A stretch of 64,000 bases of DNA from UBA2166 sp964463965 (GCA_964463965.1 CAYXED010000004.1:62001-126000), one strand, 5' to 3'. Shown: positions 8,969 to 18,593, numbered from the stretch's first letter. The notes: a model not told the origin generated them from the letters alone. Numbers and translations are program-made.

Positions 8969-10702
8969 ATGACAATCACCGCCAATTGCAGGACAACTTC
9001 TTTGGGGAAGACCTTGAAGTCTGATACTTTCGACTATTACTTCGCTCATGATGGCATATTTGTCATCCCCATAGAACACTTGTCGTCGATCGGTCTAACC
9101 CGCTCCTTCGAGGATGACTTACTGAAAAGAGGGGTCTTCAAGCGTGGGTCTGCCGAGCTGTTCACCAAGGCATTCAGCGCCTACTGGAAACGAGCTTTGG
9201 AGCTTCATCAAAAGTCCCCTCGTTTTTGGTTTCCACCAAGAGTACAACATGTTTGCGTCGTGACGAAACCAAATCACATCAGACCTTATTTTTTCCCCTT
9301 CAACAGAAACTCCTGGACCTTGTATGCTTCAGACTTTGATCCTGATTTTTCGAATCTAGAATTTGCTACTTATCAGTTTTTTCATGTGGAACGTATGGCC
9401 ATCTTACAACAAATTGTTCCTGCGTTAGCTGCCAATATGAGCTATTTTCTTACGCTTAGCCACAAACAGATTCGTGATTTTACCTACGGTTGTCGTAAAA
9501 CTCCTCGGCCTGATGCTAAGGGGTTCCTAGAGTTGGCAAAAGCAATGTCATGGGTCCAAAAACTTTACCATGAGCAGATCAAGAAGCCCATGCTACCTTT
9601 GAGCAAGGCTCGTTTGATGAGGGATACGGGGTTAATTCTTCCTGGTTCTTTCTCCAGTAAGTTAGATCGTCTTCTAGAGTCGTGGACGGGTAGCGTTAAT
9701 GGGGTAATCAAGAAACACCGAGAATCCTACACTCGCCATTTTGTTCAAGAAGATCGGATCAGTTCGTGGTTGTTGGAAACTCAACCTCCACTGCTGATCA
9801 CAGGAGCAAAAGGAAAAGTTCTTTGGGCTCCTGATATGCCAGAGGACATGACAAAACTTCGGGCATCTCTAATCGATCTGACTGACCAAGGGGAAGAAAG
9901 AATTTTGAAGGACTTAGAAGTCATAGGGCTTCACTCACAACGATTTTTAGAATCTCTTCGATTGCCTCACGAGCTTGTAGATCCAGCACCTTATCTCGTT
10001 GAAGGGGGATTGAGTGACATTCATGGAGAACGAAAACTTGTAGCCTACAATATTGGACCAGGAGACTATGAAAATCGCCTTTGGGAATCTTCACCACCAT
10101 ATGAACGATTGATGTTGGCTGCTCGTACCATCCACGAGTGGACCCATCTTGCCGTCGAGTCAGGATGGGTTCCTGTCCCAGAAAAACGAAAGAGTGAATG
10201 GAAGACATTAACCGAAGATCTGGTCGAGCTATTTGATGAGATCTATCAAATAGCGCCTACAGTTATACGAAATCAGACTGCCTCGGAAGTAATTAGATTG
10301 AGTAAAGAATCTGGAAGTTTAGGGCAGACACTGTTAAAGGGTATGTTGGATCGTATAGAGGACTTCATGTGCAACCTATTGGCAAAAAAATTTCTAAGTC
10401 CTGATGCAATGGATACCTATGTGCGAAACAACGTGTACTCTCATTGGCAGGATTACACCTCAGAATCGATCTATGTCCAGTTGGGTCGCCAAGCATATGA
10501 ATTTCAATATTTGCGCTTGAGCCGTATTGATGATCCGTTGGGATGGTTTTTAAAGAGCACTTGGTTTACAGAGCGCTTTATTCAGACCGGGGTCATCAGT
10601 GAAGCTCTCTTTGATAGACTAATCACCAAGATGGCTCAGATTTGTGACTGTTATGAAATAGATGAGTCAAAATTTGACTTTGATTCTGTTGGGTTACCAT
10701 GA
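8969..10702 (+). CDS. Unrecognised protein with HEWTH (HExxH) putative zinc site
   Basis: I do not recognise this 577-residue protein. It has no signal peptide or membrane segment and is rich in aromatic and charged residues. The most telling feature is TIHEWTHLAVESGW, with HEWTH at residues 389-393 on a likely helix. This fits the HExxH zinc-binding motif of metallopeptidases. Glutamates in the following TEDLVELFDEIYQ segment, 20-30 residues downstream, could give a gluzincin-type third ligand. The N-terminal 200 residues contain many tryptophans and phenylalanines (YWKRAL, RFWFPPR, SWTLYASDF). ATG 8969 is chosen because an earlier start would overlap the divergent dehydratase. It might be a peptidase or a metal-dependent hydrolase; neither is shown. 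Confidence 0.8.
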   Translation: MTITANCRTTSLGKTLKSDTFDYYFAHDGIFVIPIEHLSSIGLTRSFEDDLLKRGVFKRGSAELFTKAFSAYWKRALELHQKSPRFWFPPRVQHVCVVTKPNHIRPYFFPFNRNSWTLYASDFDPDFSNLEFATYQFFHVERMAILQQIVPALAANMSYFLTLSHKQIRDFTYGCRKTPRPDAKGFLELAKAMSWVQKLYHEQIKKPMLPLSKARLMRDTGLILPGSFSSKLDRLLESWTGSVNGVIKKHRESYTRHFVQEDRISSWLLETQPPLLITGAKGKVLWAPDMPEDMTKLRASLIDLTDQGEERILKDLEVIGLHSQRFLESLRLPHELVDPAPYLVEGGLSDIHGERKLVAYNIGPGDYENRLWESSPPYERLMLAARTIHEWTHLAVESGWVPVPEKRKSEWKTLTEDLVELFDEIYQIAPTVIRNQTASEVIRLSKESGSLGQTLLKGMLDRIEDFMCNLLAKKFLSPDAMDTYVRNNVYSHWQDYTSESIYVQLGRQAYEFQYLRLSRIDDPLGWFLKSTWFTERFIQTGVISEALFDRLITKMAQICDCYEIDESKFDFDSVGLP

Positions 10703-10774
10703 TTTCAGGTCTACTGTGTTATAAAGTGTCAAATATAAAATGATTTGTGCGTACATGGATACGGACTTCACGTT

Positions 10775-11506
10775 ATGACTCGAAAGAAAATTGCCTTACA
10801 TCATCGCCTAATTTTTGCCCTTGATGTGACGACGAAAAGCGAAGCATTGAAATTTGTAGAAACACTTGATGGGCTTGTATCTTTTTATAAGATTGGATGG
10901 GCCTTATTTTTGGCGGAAGGCCCCGCCATGGTGGCTGAAGTTCTTCAGCGTGGGCACCGAGTATTTCTTGATCTCAAATTACCGGATGATATTCCAGATC
11001 AGATTAGTAGAACGGTCGCTTATGCCGCTAACATGGGGGTCGATTTTATGACCATGAATGCAACGGGAAAAACATTGAGTGTTGCGAAAGAAGCTAAGAA
11101 GAATTCAACAATGCAACTCCTTTCTGTTACAGCACTCACTAGTCTTAATGAAGAAGATCTTAGAGAACTTGGAGAGATAGGTTTAGACAAACCTATACAT
11201 ACGCTTGATGATTTTGTGGTGTCAAAGGCAAGATATAGTCTCACGCATGGAAGTGATGGTTTGATTAGTTCGGGAGCAAGTGCTGCCGTGTTGCGGGAAA
11301 AAATTGGAGAAAATCCAATTATTGTATGTCCTGGAATTCGGCCTCTAGGTGAAAACCCACATGATCAAAAACGAATAGTTACTCCTACTGAGGCTATTAA
11401 TAACGGGGCAGATTACTTAGTCGTTGGCCGACCTATTAGAAATTCATTAGAACCAAGAGCCGCGGCTCAAAATATAATGGATGAAATCAATAATGCAATC
11501 AGTTAG
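10775..11506 (+). CDS. pyrF: Orotidine 5'-phosphate decarboxylase
   Basis: PyrF catalyses the last step of UMP synthesis, decarboxylating OMP. The 243-residue protein is a TIM barrel. It shows LIFALDVTT at the first strand, the catalytic DLKLPDDIPDQI (usually DLKFHDIPNT) loop, and the phosphate-binding PGIRP and VVGRPI segments near the C-terminus. The catalytic Asp-Lys-Asp tetrad region is present in DLKLPDDIP, though the usual FHDIP histidine is replaced. ATG 10775 gives the family-typical N-terminus; the frame is open 30 bases further upstream. It follows the HEWTH gene by about 70 bases. Confidence 0.93.
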   Translation: MTRKKIALHHRLIFALDVTTKSEALKFVETLDGLVSFYKIGWALFLAEGPAMVAEVLQRGHRVFLDLKLPDDIPDQISRTVAYAANMGVDFMTMNATGKTLSVAKEAKKNSTMQLLSVTALTSLNEEDLRELGEIGLDKPIHTLDDFVVSKARYSLTHGSDGLISSGASAAVLREKIGENPIIVCPGIRPLGENPHDQKRIVTPTEAINNGADYLVVGRPIRNSLEPRAAAQNIMDEINNAIS

Positions 11507-11560
11507 ACGTATAAAAGCTAAGGCGGCAAACGAGGAAATGGTTCAACATTCAACTACTAG

Positions 11561-13249
11561 CTAATCGTGTATAAGTTTTCTGTAACGAATGCGATGGGGT
11601 TGTTCTGCTTCTTTACCCAATCTATTTTTCCGATCAACTTCGTATTCTGAGTAATTTCCTTCGAACCAGACCACTTTGCTATCACCTTCAAAGGACAAGA
11701 TATGAGTGGCGGTACGATCTAAAAACCAGCGATCGTGGCTAACCACCACACAACAACCACCAAATCCGTCAATACCTTCTTCCAACGCACGAAGAGTGTT
11801 TACGTCAAGATCATTAGTTGGCTCATCGAGCAGTAACAGGTTGGCTCCTTCCTTCAACATACAAGCAAGATGGACGCGATTGCGTTCTCCTCCAGAAAGA
11901 TCATTAACCTTTTTTTGCTGGTCAGATCCTGAAAAATTAAAACGAGACACGTAGCCCCGGGAATGCATTTCTACTTTCCCTAAAACTATATTTTCAGACC
12001 CACCAGAAATAACTTCCCAGACTGACTTGGTTGGATCAAGTGTTCTATCCTGATCTACGTACCCAATTGTCACTGTTTCTCCAACAGTGAATGAACCCGT
12101 GTCTGGTTTATCCTTGCCAGTAATAATTCTCAGAAGGGTTGTTTTTCCAGCCCCATTACCTCCCACTACACCAACTACGCCACCGCGAGGTAAATTAAAA
12201 GACAAGTTTTCGAATAGAAGCTTGTCACCAAAAGACTTGCCTAGATCTTTCGCTTCAAGCACGATATCACCTAAACGAGGGCCTGGAGGGACATAAATTT
12301 CTAAGTCGTCTTGGCGCTTTTCTTGAGATTCCTGGAGCATTTCCTCATATCGTGACACACGTGCTTTTCCTTTTGCCTGACGACCCTTCGGCGACATACG
12401 CACCCATTCGAGCTCACGCTCAAGAGTTTTCTTTCGTTTATCTTCTGCTTTACCTTCTTCTGAAAGACGTTGTTGTTTTTGATCAAGCCATGAGGAGTAA
12501 TTTCCTTGGAATGGAATTCCGTGACCCCGGTCCAGTTCGAGAATCCAACCTGCCACATTATCTAAGAAGTAACGATCGTGTGTTACAGCGATAACGGTTC
12601 CCTCGTATTGTTGAAGATGCTGCTCAAGCCATTGGACTGACTCCGCATCTAGGTGGTTGGTAGGCTCATCAAGCAAAAGAATGTGAGGTTCTTGGATCAA
12701 AAGACGACAGAGTGCCACGCGTCTTCGTTCTCCTCCAGAAAGCATATCGACTGGAGTATCAGCTGATGGGCAGCGTAAGGCATCCATCGCAACCTCTAGC
12801 TGATGTTCAAGTTCCCAACCATTAATTGCATCTATTTTCTCTTGAAGTAATCCCTGTTTTTCGATTAGTTTGTCCAACGTATCAGGGTCGAGACCTTCAT
12901 CGCAGAGTTGATTTCCTACGTCTTCAAATTCATGGAGTAAGGAAATCACGTCGCTTCGGCCCTCTTCGATAACTTGCTTGACGGTTTTCCCTTTTTCGAG
13001 ATAAGGCTCTTGTTCAAGAAGACCAATAGTATACCCCTTGGACATTGTGACTTCCCCAAGATAATCTTTGTCAATGCCAGCAATGATTTTCAAAAGAGTG
13101 CTCTTTCCTGATCCATTGAGCCCCAAAACCCCTATTTTTGCCCCGTAGAAAAATGAAAGATATATATCCTTAAGCACTTGCTTTTTTGGAGGATGAATTC
13201 TACCTACTCCCACGAGCGAAAAAATAATTTTCTTATCGTCTGTAGCCAT
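11561..13249 (-). CDS. ettA: Energy-dependent translational throttle protein EttA (ABC-F)
   Basis: EttA is a soluble ABC-F ATPase that binds the ribosomal E site and gates entry into elongation according to ATP/ADP level. The 562-residue length matches. Both ATPase halves are intact: Walker A GLNGSGKSTL with signature LSGGERRRVAL in the first, GGNGAGKTTL with LSGGERNRVHLA in the second. Each half has an LLLDEPTN Walker B. The inter-domain linker (about residues 240-320) is highly charged, as in EttA. There are no membrane segments. It lies downstream of a second ABC-F gene in the same direction, with about 50 bases between. Confidence 0.95.
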   Translation of the reverse strand: MATDDKKIIFSLVGVGRIHPPKKQVLKDIYLSFFYGAKIGVLGLNGSGKSTLLKIIAGIDKDYLGEVTMSKGYTIGLLEQEPYLEKGKTVKQVIEEGRSDVISLLHEFEDVGNQLCDEGLDPDTLDKLIEKQGLLQEKIDAINGWELEHQLEVAMDALRCPSADTPVDMLSGGERRRVALCRLLIQEPHILLLDEPTNHLDAESVQWLEQHLQQYEGTVIAVTHDRYFLDNVAGWILELDRGHGIPFQGNYSSWLDQKQQRLSEEGKAEDKRKKTLERELEWVRMSPKGRQAKGKARVSRYEEMLQESQEKRQDDLEIYVPPGPRLGDIVLEAKDLGKSFGDKLLFENLSFNLPRGGVVGVVGGNGAGKTTLLRIITGKDKPDTGSFTVGETVTIGYVDQDRTLDPTKSVWEVISGGSENIVLGKVEMHSRGYVSRFNFSGSDQQKKVNDLSGGERNRVHLACMLKEGANLLLLDEPTNDLDVNTLRALEEGIDGFGGCCVVVSHDRWFLDRTATHILSFEGDSKVVWFEGNYSEYEVDRKNRLGKEAEQPHRIRYRKLIHD

Positions 13250-13301
13250 TTGTGCTAATAGCCTTTCTTTCGTACTCTTGGTTCATTTACGTATTAATTG
13301 C

Positions 13302-15140
13302 TTACGCTTTCAAAAGCAATCGCAATTCACTAGCAAGCTTTTCTTGCTCCTCTGTACATTGGACCCACAAGAATTCGGCTTGGGTCAGTTCCTTTTGCAA
13401 AGATGAAATTTCCTCAACAATTTTTTCGGTACGTTCCCATGGCGGGTTCTTCACTAATTCTTCATTCAACAAAGTTATAGCCTTTTCCTTTTCCGCAATA
13501 CGTTCTTCTGCAGCGGTTGATTTTTTTCCTTGATCTCGTTGTTTTTTTTCTAACTCCTTTCGTTTAGCCTTGTAGTTGGCCTTGTCTCGTGTGGAGATTT
13601 GTTGTATTTCATCATTTGCAGCATTGCTACTTTCAATAACCATGCCTGCTTCTGAAAATGCCCCTTTCTGAACGCTCCACACGTATTCGTCATACGTTCC
13701 GGGATACAATTGAATTTTCCCTTCTCGGACTTCAAGAATTTTTGTGGCCACACGTTGGACAAACCCCCTGTCGTGACTCACAAATACTATGGTTCCAGGG
13801 TATGTCTTGAGTGCTTGGGTAAGTGCCTCAACGGTGTCAAAGTCTAGATGGTTGATTGGCTCATCGAGAATCAACACTGGGGCCTTGCTAAGTAGTATCT
13901 TTCCCAATGCTACCCTGGCCTTCTCTCCACCAGACAGCACGCTTACTTTCTTTTCAGCGGCATCTCCTGAAAAAAGTAATGAGCCAGCCAAGTCTCGAAT
14001 ATCTTGTGGAGTAATATCGAGATGGGCTCCGCGTTGCAATTCTTCAAGAACCGTGTAACTTGGATCAAGCTCTTCTGATACGTGTTGGGCGTAATATCCA
14101 ACTCTTACTTGATACCCATACTTCACAACCCCATTCATTGGGAAAATAATTTTTGCTAGGCCTTTCAGAAAGGTAGACTTACCTTGCCCATTTAAACCTA
14201 CAACTGCAAGATGGTCCCCACGTAAGAGATCAATGTCTATATCCTGCAAGACGCGTTTGGTGTTATACCCCAGATCAACAGATCGAACTTCTATGGCAAT
14301 TTGGCCAATACGTGTGGGGTGAGGTATGCGAATTTTTGCTGTGACCGGTAATGCTTTGACCTCAATACGCTCTAGACGTGTTAGTGTTTTCAATTTAGCT
14401 TGAGCCTGCCTGGCTTTGGTAGCTTTTGCGCCAAATTTTGCTGCAAAGTCCAAGATGCTTTTTCTTTTTGCTTCTATAGACATAGCCCTTTTTTCAAGTT
14501 GTTCTCGTAGAATGGACTTCTGCTCGAAATAATCATCAATTGTTCCTGGGTATTTTGTAATTTCACCATTTTCGATTTCTACAATATGATCTGTGGTACG
14601 GCGAAGAAACTCTCGGTCATGTGAAACGAGCATAAATGCGCCACGGTATTCCTGAAGAAATTTTTCCAAAACCAGTAGTGTTTCGAGATCGAGGTAGTTT
14701 GTCGGTTCATCCAGCAACATGAGATTTGGCTCATTGCCAATCAGATGTAGTAGCCGACACCTCATTTGATATCCACCACTCAGAGAAGATAAAGGCACCT
14801 TGAACATTTCCTCATTTAGGCCAAGTCCGTAACCGAGTGATTTGAGTTCCCAATTTGGCATGGGGCAGGTATCGATGTACTGGTCGAGGTTTTCCTGAGC
14901 GTTCCAGTTCATTTCCTGGGTTAAATATCCAAGGCGAAGGGTATTGGATTTAACCAAAGCACCTTCGTCTAATGTTTCTTCACTGGAGCACACCTTTAAC
15001 AGAGTAGTTTTCCCAGTGCCATTAGGTCCAATTACTCCAACATGCTCGCCCTCATTGATAGCAACTGTTGCAGCGTCAAAGAGTTTTTTCATTCCAAAGG
15101 TTTTTGATCCGGCTTGGAGCTGAATTAAATTTGCAGGCAT
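13302..15140 (-). CDS. ABC-F family ATPase (Uup/YheS/YbiT-like)
   Basis: A second ABC-F protein, 612 residues, with two ATPase domains and no membrane segment. Walker A is GPNGTGKTTLL in the first half and GLNGQGKSTFL in the second. The signatures are LSGGYQMRCRL and LSGGEKARVAL, and the Walker B motifs are LMLLDEPTN and LILDEPIN. The inter-domain linker carries a long lysine/arginine-rich helix. Residues about 490-612 form a charged coiled coil, as in Uup-type proteins. ABC-F proteins of this kind act on the ribosome to relieve stalling or, in some cases, antibiotic inhibition. The exact subfamily cannot be fixed without a tree. It is transcribed divergently from rpsB. Confidence 0.93.
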   Translation of the reverse strand: MPANLIQLQAGSKTFGMKKLFDAATVAINEGEHVGVIGPNGTGKTTLLKVCSSEETLDEGALVKSNTLRLGYLTQEMNWNAQENLDQYIDTCPMPNWELKSLGYGLGLNEEMFKVPLSSLSGGYQMRCRLLHLIGNEPNLMLLDEPTNYLDLETLLVLEKFLQEYRGAFMLVSHDREFLRRTTDHIVEIENGEITKYPGTIDDYFEQKSILREQLEKRAMSIEAKRKSILDFAAKFGAKATKARQAQAKLKTLTRLERIEVKALPVTAKIRIPHPTRIGQIAIEVRSVDLGYNTKRVLQDIDIDLLRGDHLAVVGLNGQGKSTFLKGLAKIIFPMNGVVKYGYQVRVGYYAQHVSEELDPSYTVLEELQRGAHLDITPQDIRDLAGSLLFSGDAAEKKVSVLSGGEKARVALGKILLSKAPVLILDEPINHLDFDTVEALTQALKTYPGTIVFVSHDRGFVQRVATKILEVREGKIQLYPGTYDEYVWSVQKGAFSEAGMVIESSNAANDEIQQISTRDKANYKAKRKELEKKQRDQGKKSTAAEERIAEKEKAITLLNEELVKNPPWERTEKIVEEISSLQKELTQAEFLWVQCTEEQEKLASELRLLLKA

Positions 15141-15333
15141 AGGGCGGGAATGATAGCACAGTTGTTCCGAATAACATGGTGCCTTGGAAGGGCGTGCTAG
15201 ACTAGGATTCGTTGAATGTGTGGCCTAATACGTAGACACTAGCTTGCAAACCATTAGAAGGTGTGCTATTTGTCCATGTTCGCCGGGGCGGCTTTTTCAG
15301 CATTGTCCCTTTTGTCTAGATGAGGAGAACATA

Positions 15334-16134
15334 GTGAATCTTCACGTAAGAGAGCTTCTTGATGCTGGTGTCCATTTTGGCCATCAGACCAATAGATGGA
15401 ACCCCAAGGTCAAGAAATTCATATATGGGCAGCGTAATGGGGTCCATATCATAGATCTTCAGCAAACAATGGAGCGAATCAGAACGGCATACAATTTTGT
15501 GAGAGATTTGGCTGCTAATGGCGAATCTGTGCTTTTTGTGGGTACAAAACGTCAAGCCGTTTCTATCATTGAGGATGAGGCTAAGCGATGTCAGAATTTT
15601 TACGTTAATCAGCGGTGGCTTGGTGGTATGCTAACCAATCTTAAGACAATCCGGCAGAGCGTTGATAAACTGAAAAAAATGGATGTTGCCCAAGCTGATG
15701 GTACGTACGAACAGCTTCCAAAGAAGGAAGTGCTTCGACTGGAAAAGGAACGAGGGAAACTTGAGAAGAATCTTTCAGGAGTTAGGAATATGGATGTTCT
15801 TCCAGGTTGTTTGGTGGTAACTGATACGCGTGTGGAACAAATCGCGATCATGGAGGCCAATCGTCTAGAAATTCCGGTAATCGCGATTCTAGACACCAAT
15901 AGTGATCCTCATGGTATAGCCTATCCTATTCCTGGTAATGATGACGCCGCCAAGGGGCTTCGGTTGATTTTATCCACGCTTGCCGAGGCTGTGATCGAAG
16001 GTCAGCAGATCAATGCAAAGCGGCGGGAAGACCTTCAGAAGGAAACAGCTAAGGCTATGCCAGAAGAAATTTCTTCAAGCACTGCGCCTATTGGGTTTGA
16101 ACCTGGAGAGACTATTATTGCGCCTCCGGGATGA
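15334..16134 (+). CDS. rpsB: 30S ribosomal protein S2
   Basis: Ribosomal protein uS2, 266 residues, required for S1 attachment to the 30S subunit. The N-terminus VNLHVRELLDAGVHFGHQ and the segments FIYGQRNGVHIIDL, VNQRWLGGMLTN and DTNSDPHGIAYPIPGND are diagnostic. GTG 15334 is chosen as start because GAGGAG lies seven bases upstream and it gives the conserved beginning. The frame stays open to 15244, but that upstream part is cysteine-rich and unlike S2. The roughly 150-base leader has a small GC-rich hairpin (CGCC/GGCG) followed by a T-run near 15285-15297, which could be an attenuator. It opens the rpsB-tsf-pyrH-frr cluster. Confidence 0.97.
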   Translation: MNLHVRELLDAGVHFGHQTNRWNPKVKKFIYGQRNGVHIIDLQQTMERIRTAYNFVRDLAANGESVLFVGTKRQAVSIIEDEAKRCQNFYVNQRWLGGMLTNLKTIRQSVDKLKKMDVAQADGTYEQLPKKEVLRLEKERGKLEKNLSGVRNMDVLPGCLVVTDTRVEQIAIMEANRLEIPVIAILDTNSDPHGIAYPIPGNDDAAKGLRLILSTLAEAVIEGQQINAKRREDLQKETAKAMPEEISSSTAPIGFEPGETIIAPPG

Positions 16135-16209
16135 GCACGCACTTCATTTAGTTATTGTCAGCATCGCACAGGGTAATGTAAGAGAATTGACAGGAGGGCT
16201 ACGTCACAA

Positions 16210-16806
16210 ATGGGCGCAGGACAAGAACTTATAAAAGAATTGAGGGAAAAAACTGGGGCAGGTATTATGGACTGTAAACGAGCCTTGGTTGAATCTGAAA
16301 ACAATGTTAATCAAGCCATTAAGCTTCTTCGAGAAAAAGGTCTTGCTGCTGCTCAGAGACGAGAAGGAAGAAGTGCCAATGAGGGAACTATTGCGTCGTA
16401 TATCCACCCTGGGGGACGAATAGGAGTTTTACTGGAAGCTCGCTGTGAAACTGATTTTGTTGCGCGCACCGAAGTGTTTCAAGCGCTCGTAAAAGATCTT
16501 GGAATGCATATTGCAGCGGCGGGGCCGAGTTATCTTGATCGTGCGGATATTCCTGAGACCATTATTGAACAGGAGCGTGAAGTATATCTTGCACAAGCAA
16601 AAGAGTTGGGTAAGCCTGAGCAGGCTATGCAAAAAATTGTGGAAGGAAAGATAGAAAAATTCTATTCTGAAATTTGTTTGCTCGAGCAGCCTTTTGTCAA
16701 GGATCAGAAAAAGCCTATAAAAGAATTGCTGCTTGAAGCCTCTGCGCAGTTAGGAGAAGCGGTTACTATTCAACGTTTCTCACTCTACCGTCTTGGGGAA
16801 CAGTGA
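16210..16806 (+). CDS. tsf: Elongation factor Ts (short form)
   Basis: EF-Ts exchanges GDP for GTP on EF-Tu. This copy is 198 residues, the short form that lacks much of the second core and coiled-coil region of the roughly 280-residue proteobacterial protein. The N-terminal LREKTGAGIMDCKRALVES, the RREGRSANEGTIASYIHPGG loop and CETDFVARTEVF are typical. The C-terminus ends EAVTIQRFSLYRLGE. It starts 75 bases after rpsB and its stop overlaps the GTG of pyrH. Short EF-Ts occurs in Thermus, Gram-positives, cyanobacteria and Nitrospirota-like groups, so it is a useful taxonomic hint. Confidence 0.96.
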   Translation: MGAGQELIKELREKTGAGIMDCKRALVESENNVNQAIKLLREKGLAAAQRREGRSANEGTIASYIHPGGRIGVLLEARCETDFVARTEVFQALVKDLGMHIAAAGPSYLDRADIPETIIEQEREVYLAQAKELGKPEQAMQKIVEGKIEKFYSEICLLEQPFVKDQKKPIKELLLEASAQLGEAVTIQRFSLYRLGEQ

Positions 16807-17543
16807 GCGAACCAAAATACGAACGTATTCTTCTGAAAATTAGTGGAGAAGTGCTCGCTGGGGACCAATCATTTGGTATTGATCCCAAAGTTCTTGATGA
16901 TCTTGCCCTAGAAATTTCTGATATTGTCTCGTTAGGTGTAGAAGTAGCGATTGTAATTGGGGGTGGAAATATATTCCGTGGTATCGCCGGGACTGAAGCA
17001 GGAATCGAGAGGTCGTCGGCTGATTACATGGGTATGCTTGCCACAGTACTTAACGCATTGGCAATGCAACATGCTCTTGAAAAACGGGATATTGACACCC
17101 GCGTTCAATCGGCAATTGAGATGAGGCAACTTGCGGAAGGTTATGTCAGACGACGAGCCATTAGGCATTTGGAAAAGAAAAGAGTTGTAATATTTGCAGC
17201 TGGTACAGGGAATCCTTACTTTTCGACTGATACTGCAGCTGCGCTGAGAGCCATGGAAATTGGCGCAAATCTGCTTTTGAAAGGGACAAAAGTCGACGGA
17301 ATCTATGATGCGGATCCAATGTTCAACCCCGAAGCAAAGAGATTTGATGAATTGCCGTTTGCCGATGTTTTAAACAAGGGACTGAAGGTAATTGATGCAA
17401 CAGCAGCAACTCTTTGCATGGATAACAATCTTCCCATTGTTGTGTTCAAACTCAAAGAACCTGGAAATATAAAACGAATTGTATGCGGGGATAACGTGGG
17501 AACTGTTATGAAGGGAAAAAAATCATTCCAGTTGCAGTCGTAG
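16803..17543 (+). CDS. pyrH: Uridylate kinase
   Basis: UMP kinase PyrH phosphorylates UMP to UDP and belongs to the amino-acid kinase fold, typically a GTP-regulated hexamer. The 246 residues contain the N-terminal RILLKISGEVLAG, the UMP-binding VIGGGNIFRG loop, ADYMGMLATVLNALA, FAAGTGNPYFSTDTAAALRA and GTKVDGIYDADP. The start is GTG 16803, overlapping the tsf stop by four bases, which implies translational coupling. It lies in the conserved order rpsB-tsf-pyrH-frr. Confidence 0.97.
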   Translation: MSEPKYERILLKISGEVLAGDQSFGIDPKVLDDLALEISDIVSLGVEVAIVIGGGNIFRGIAGTEAGIERSSADYMGMLATVLNALAMQHALEKRDIDTRVQSAIEMRQLAEGYVRRRAIRHLEKKRVVIFAAGTGNPYFSTDTAAALRAMEIGANLLLKGTKVDGIYDADPMFNPEAKRFDELPFADVLNKGLKVIDATAATLCMDNNLPIVVFKLKEPGNIKRIVCGDNVGTVMKGKKSFQLQS

Positions 17544-17553
17544 TTGTATAATC

Positions 17554-18129
17554 ATGGATCTTGAATTTGAACAACATGTAAAGGGAGAAATGGAAGCTGC
17601 GATAGAGCATTTGGTCAAAGCTTTGTCACGTATTCGTGCTGGGAGAGCTTCCATAGCTATGTTAGACCACATCAGAATTGAGTACCATGGAGCTTCATCT
17701 CCTATTCAGCACGTTGCAACCCTCGCAACGCCAGAAAGTCGTCTTATTACAATTCAGCCTTGGGATGCCAGCCTTATTAAAGAGATAGAGCGCAGTATTG
17801 CTACGTCAGATTTGAATTTAAATCCGACAAATGATGGGAAAATCATTAGGATTCCTATCCCGCCCCTCTCTGAGGAGCGACGTAAGGATTTGGTAAAACT
17901 GCTTCGAAAATATGGGGAAGAAGCAAAAGTTCAGCTTAGAAATGTTAGACATACTGCAAACGATACTCTTAGAAAAAAACACAATTTGAAAAATCAACAT
18001 AAAGAGGGAGTGATGTCAGATGATGAATGGAAAAAGGCTGAGGCAGATGTCCAGAAAATTACTGATTCCTACATTGCTAGGGCTCAAGATTTAATGAAAA
18101 AGAAAGAAGAGGAAGTTCTTGAAATTTAG
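17554..18129 (+). CDS. frr: Ribosome recycling factor
   Basis: RRF splits post-termination ribosomes together with EF-G. The 191-residue length is slightly above the usual 185. The RAGRASIAMLDHIRIEYHG segment, the IQPWDASLIKEIERSI segment, NDGKIIRIPIPPLSEERRKDLVK and the C-terminal long helices are diagnostic. It lies 10 bases after pyrH. The cluster ends here: the uppS and cdsA genes that often follow are absent, and about 460 bases of non-coding sequence separate it from rpoD. Confidence 0.97.
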   Translation: MDLEFEQHVKGEMEAAIEHLVKALSRIRAGRASIAMLDHIRIEYHGASSPIQHVATLATPESRLITIQPWDASLIKEIERSIATSDLNLNPTNDGKIIRIPIPPLSEERRKDLVKLLRKYGEEAKVQLRNVRHTANDTLRKKHNLKNQHKEGVMSDDEWKKAEADVQKITDSYIARAQDLMKKKEEEVLEI

Positions 18130-18593
18130 CATGTAAATATTTGGGATGACATGCTAGCTCAAATACAGCAGTTTTCCAGCAGTTCCCACCGCACTTCATA
18201 ATACCCAACCCCAACCACGAAATCATTTATTAGGCATAATTGCCAATAATAATGAGCATATGGACCATATATAGGCTAAAATGCCTACTTATTTCGTGAA
18301 TATTTAGACATGTAGAGGTTTTATCCGCGAGTGTAAAACTCAAGTTGTGTTACAATCCACAGAAATGTACATGTAATGTATATATAAGGTGTATAGAATT
18401 GTCGCACTTGCCCGTTTTTGTTTATCGGATAGAGTGAGATGCGATGGCTATTCACTCTTTAGCGATTCTTATCTCCTCTGGTTTTTTTTGGTTCTGTCCA
18501 CACTTTTAGGGGTGTTTTTGGGACGGATAGACGGTTGTGCGGTTTACGTTTTGTGCTTGCACCGAGAGATTATTTGGGTAGAAAGGTGACGTA
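18130..18593. other. Intergenic region between frr and rpoD
   Basis: This 464-base stretch holds no gene I can support. It contains a short perfect inverted repeat (ATATGG-A-CCATAT, 18258-18270) and AT-rich promoter-like words, such as TACAAT at 18351-18356 and a TATATATAAGG run near 18379-18389, but no convincing -35/-10 pair. The last bases include GAAAGGTGACGTA, the ribosome binding site for rpoD. A 66-codon open frame at 18389-18589 starts at GTG without a ribosome binding site and is probably chance. The region presumably carries the rpoD promoter and leader. Confidence 0.5.

Noticed and set aside
15244..15333. N-terminal extension of ribosomal protein S2
   Set aside because: The added residues are cysteine-rich and unlike S2; GTG 15334 with GAGGAG upstream gives the conserved start.
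18389..18589. 66-codon open frame with a hydrophobic middle upstream of rpoD
   Set aside because: It starts at GTG without a ribosome binding site, has unusual composition and sits in the presumed rpoD leader; probably chance.
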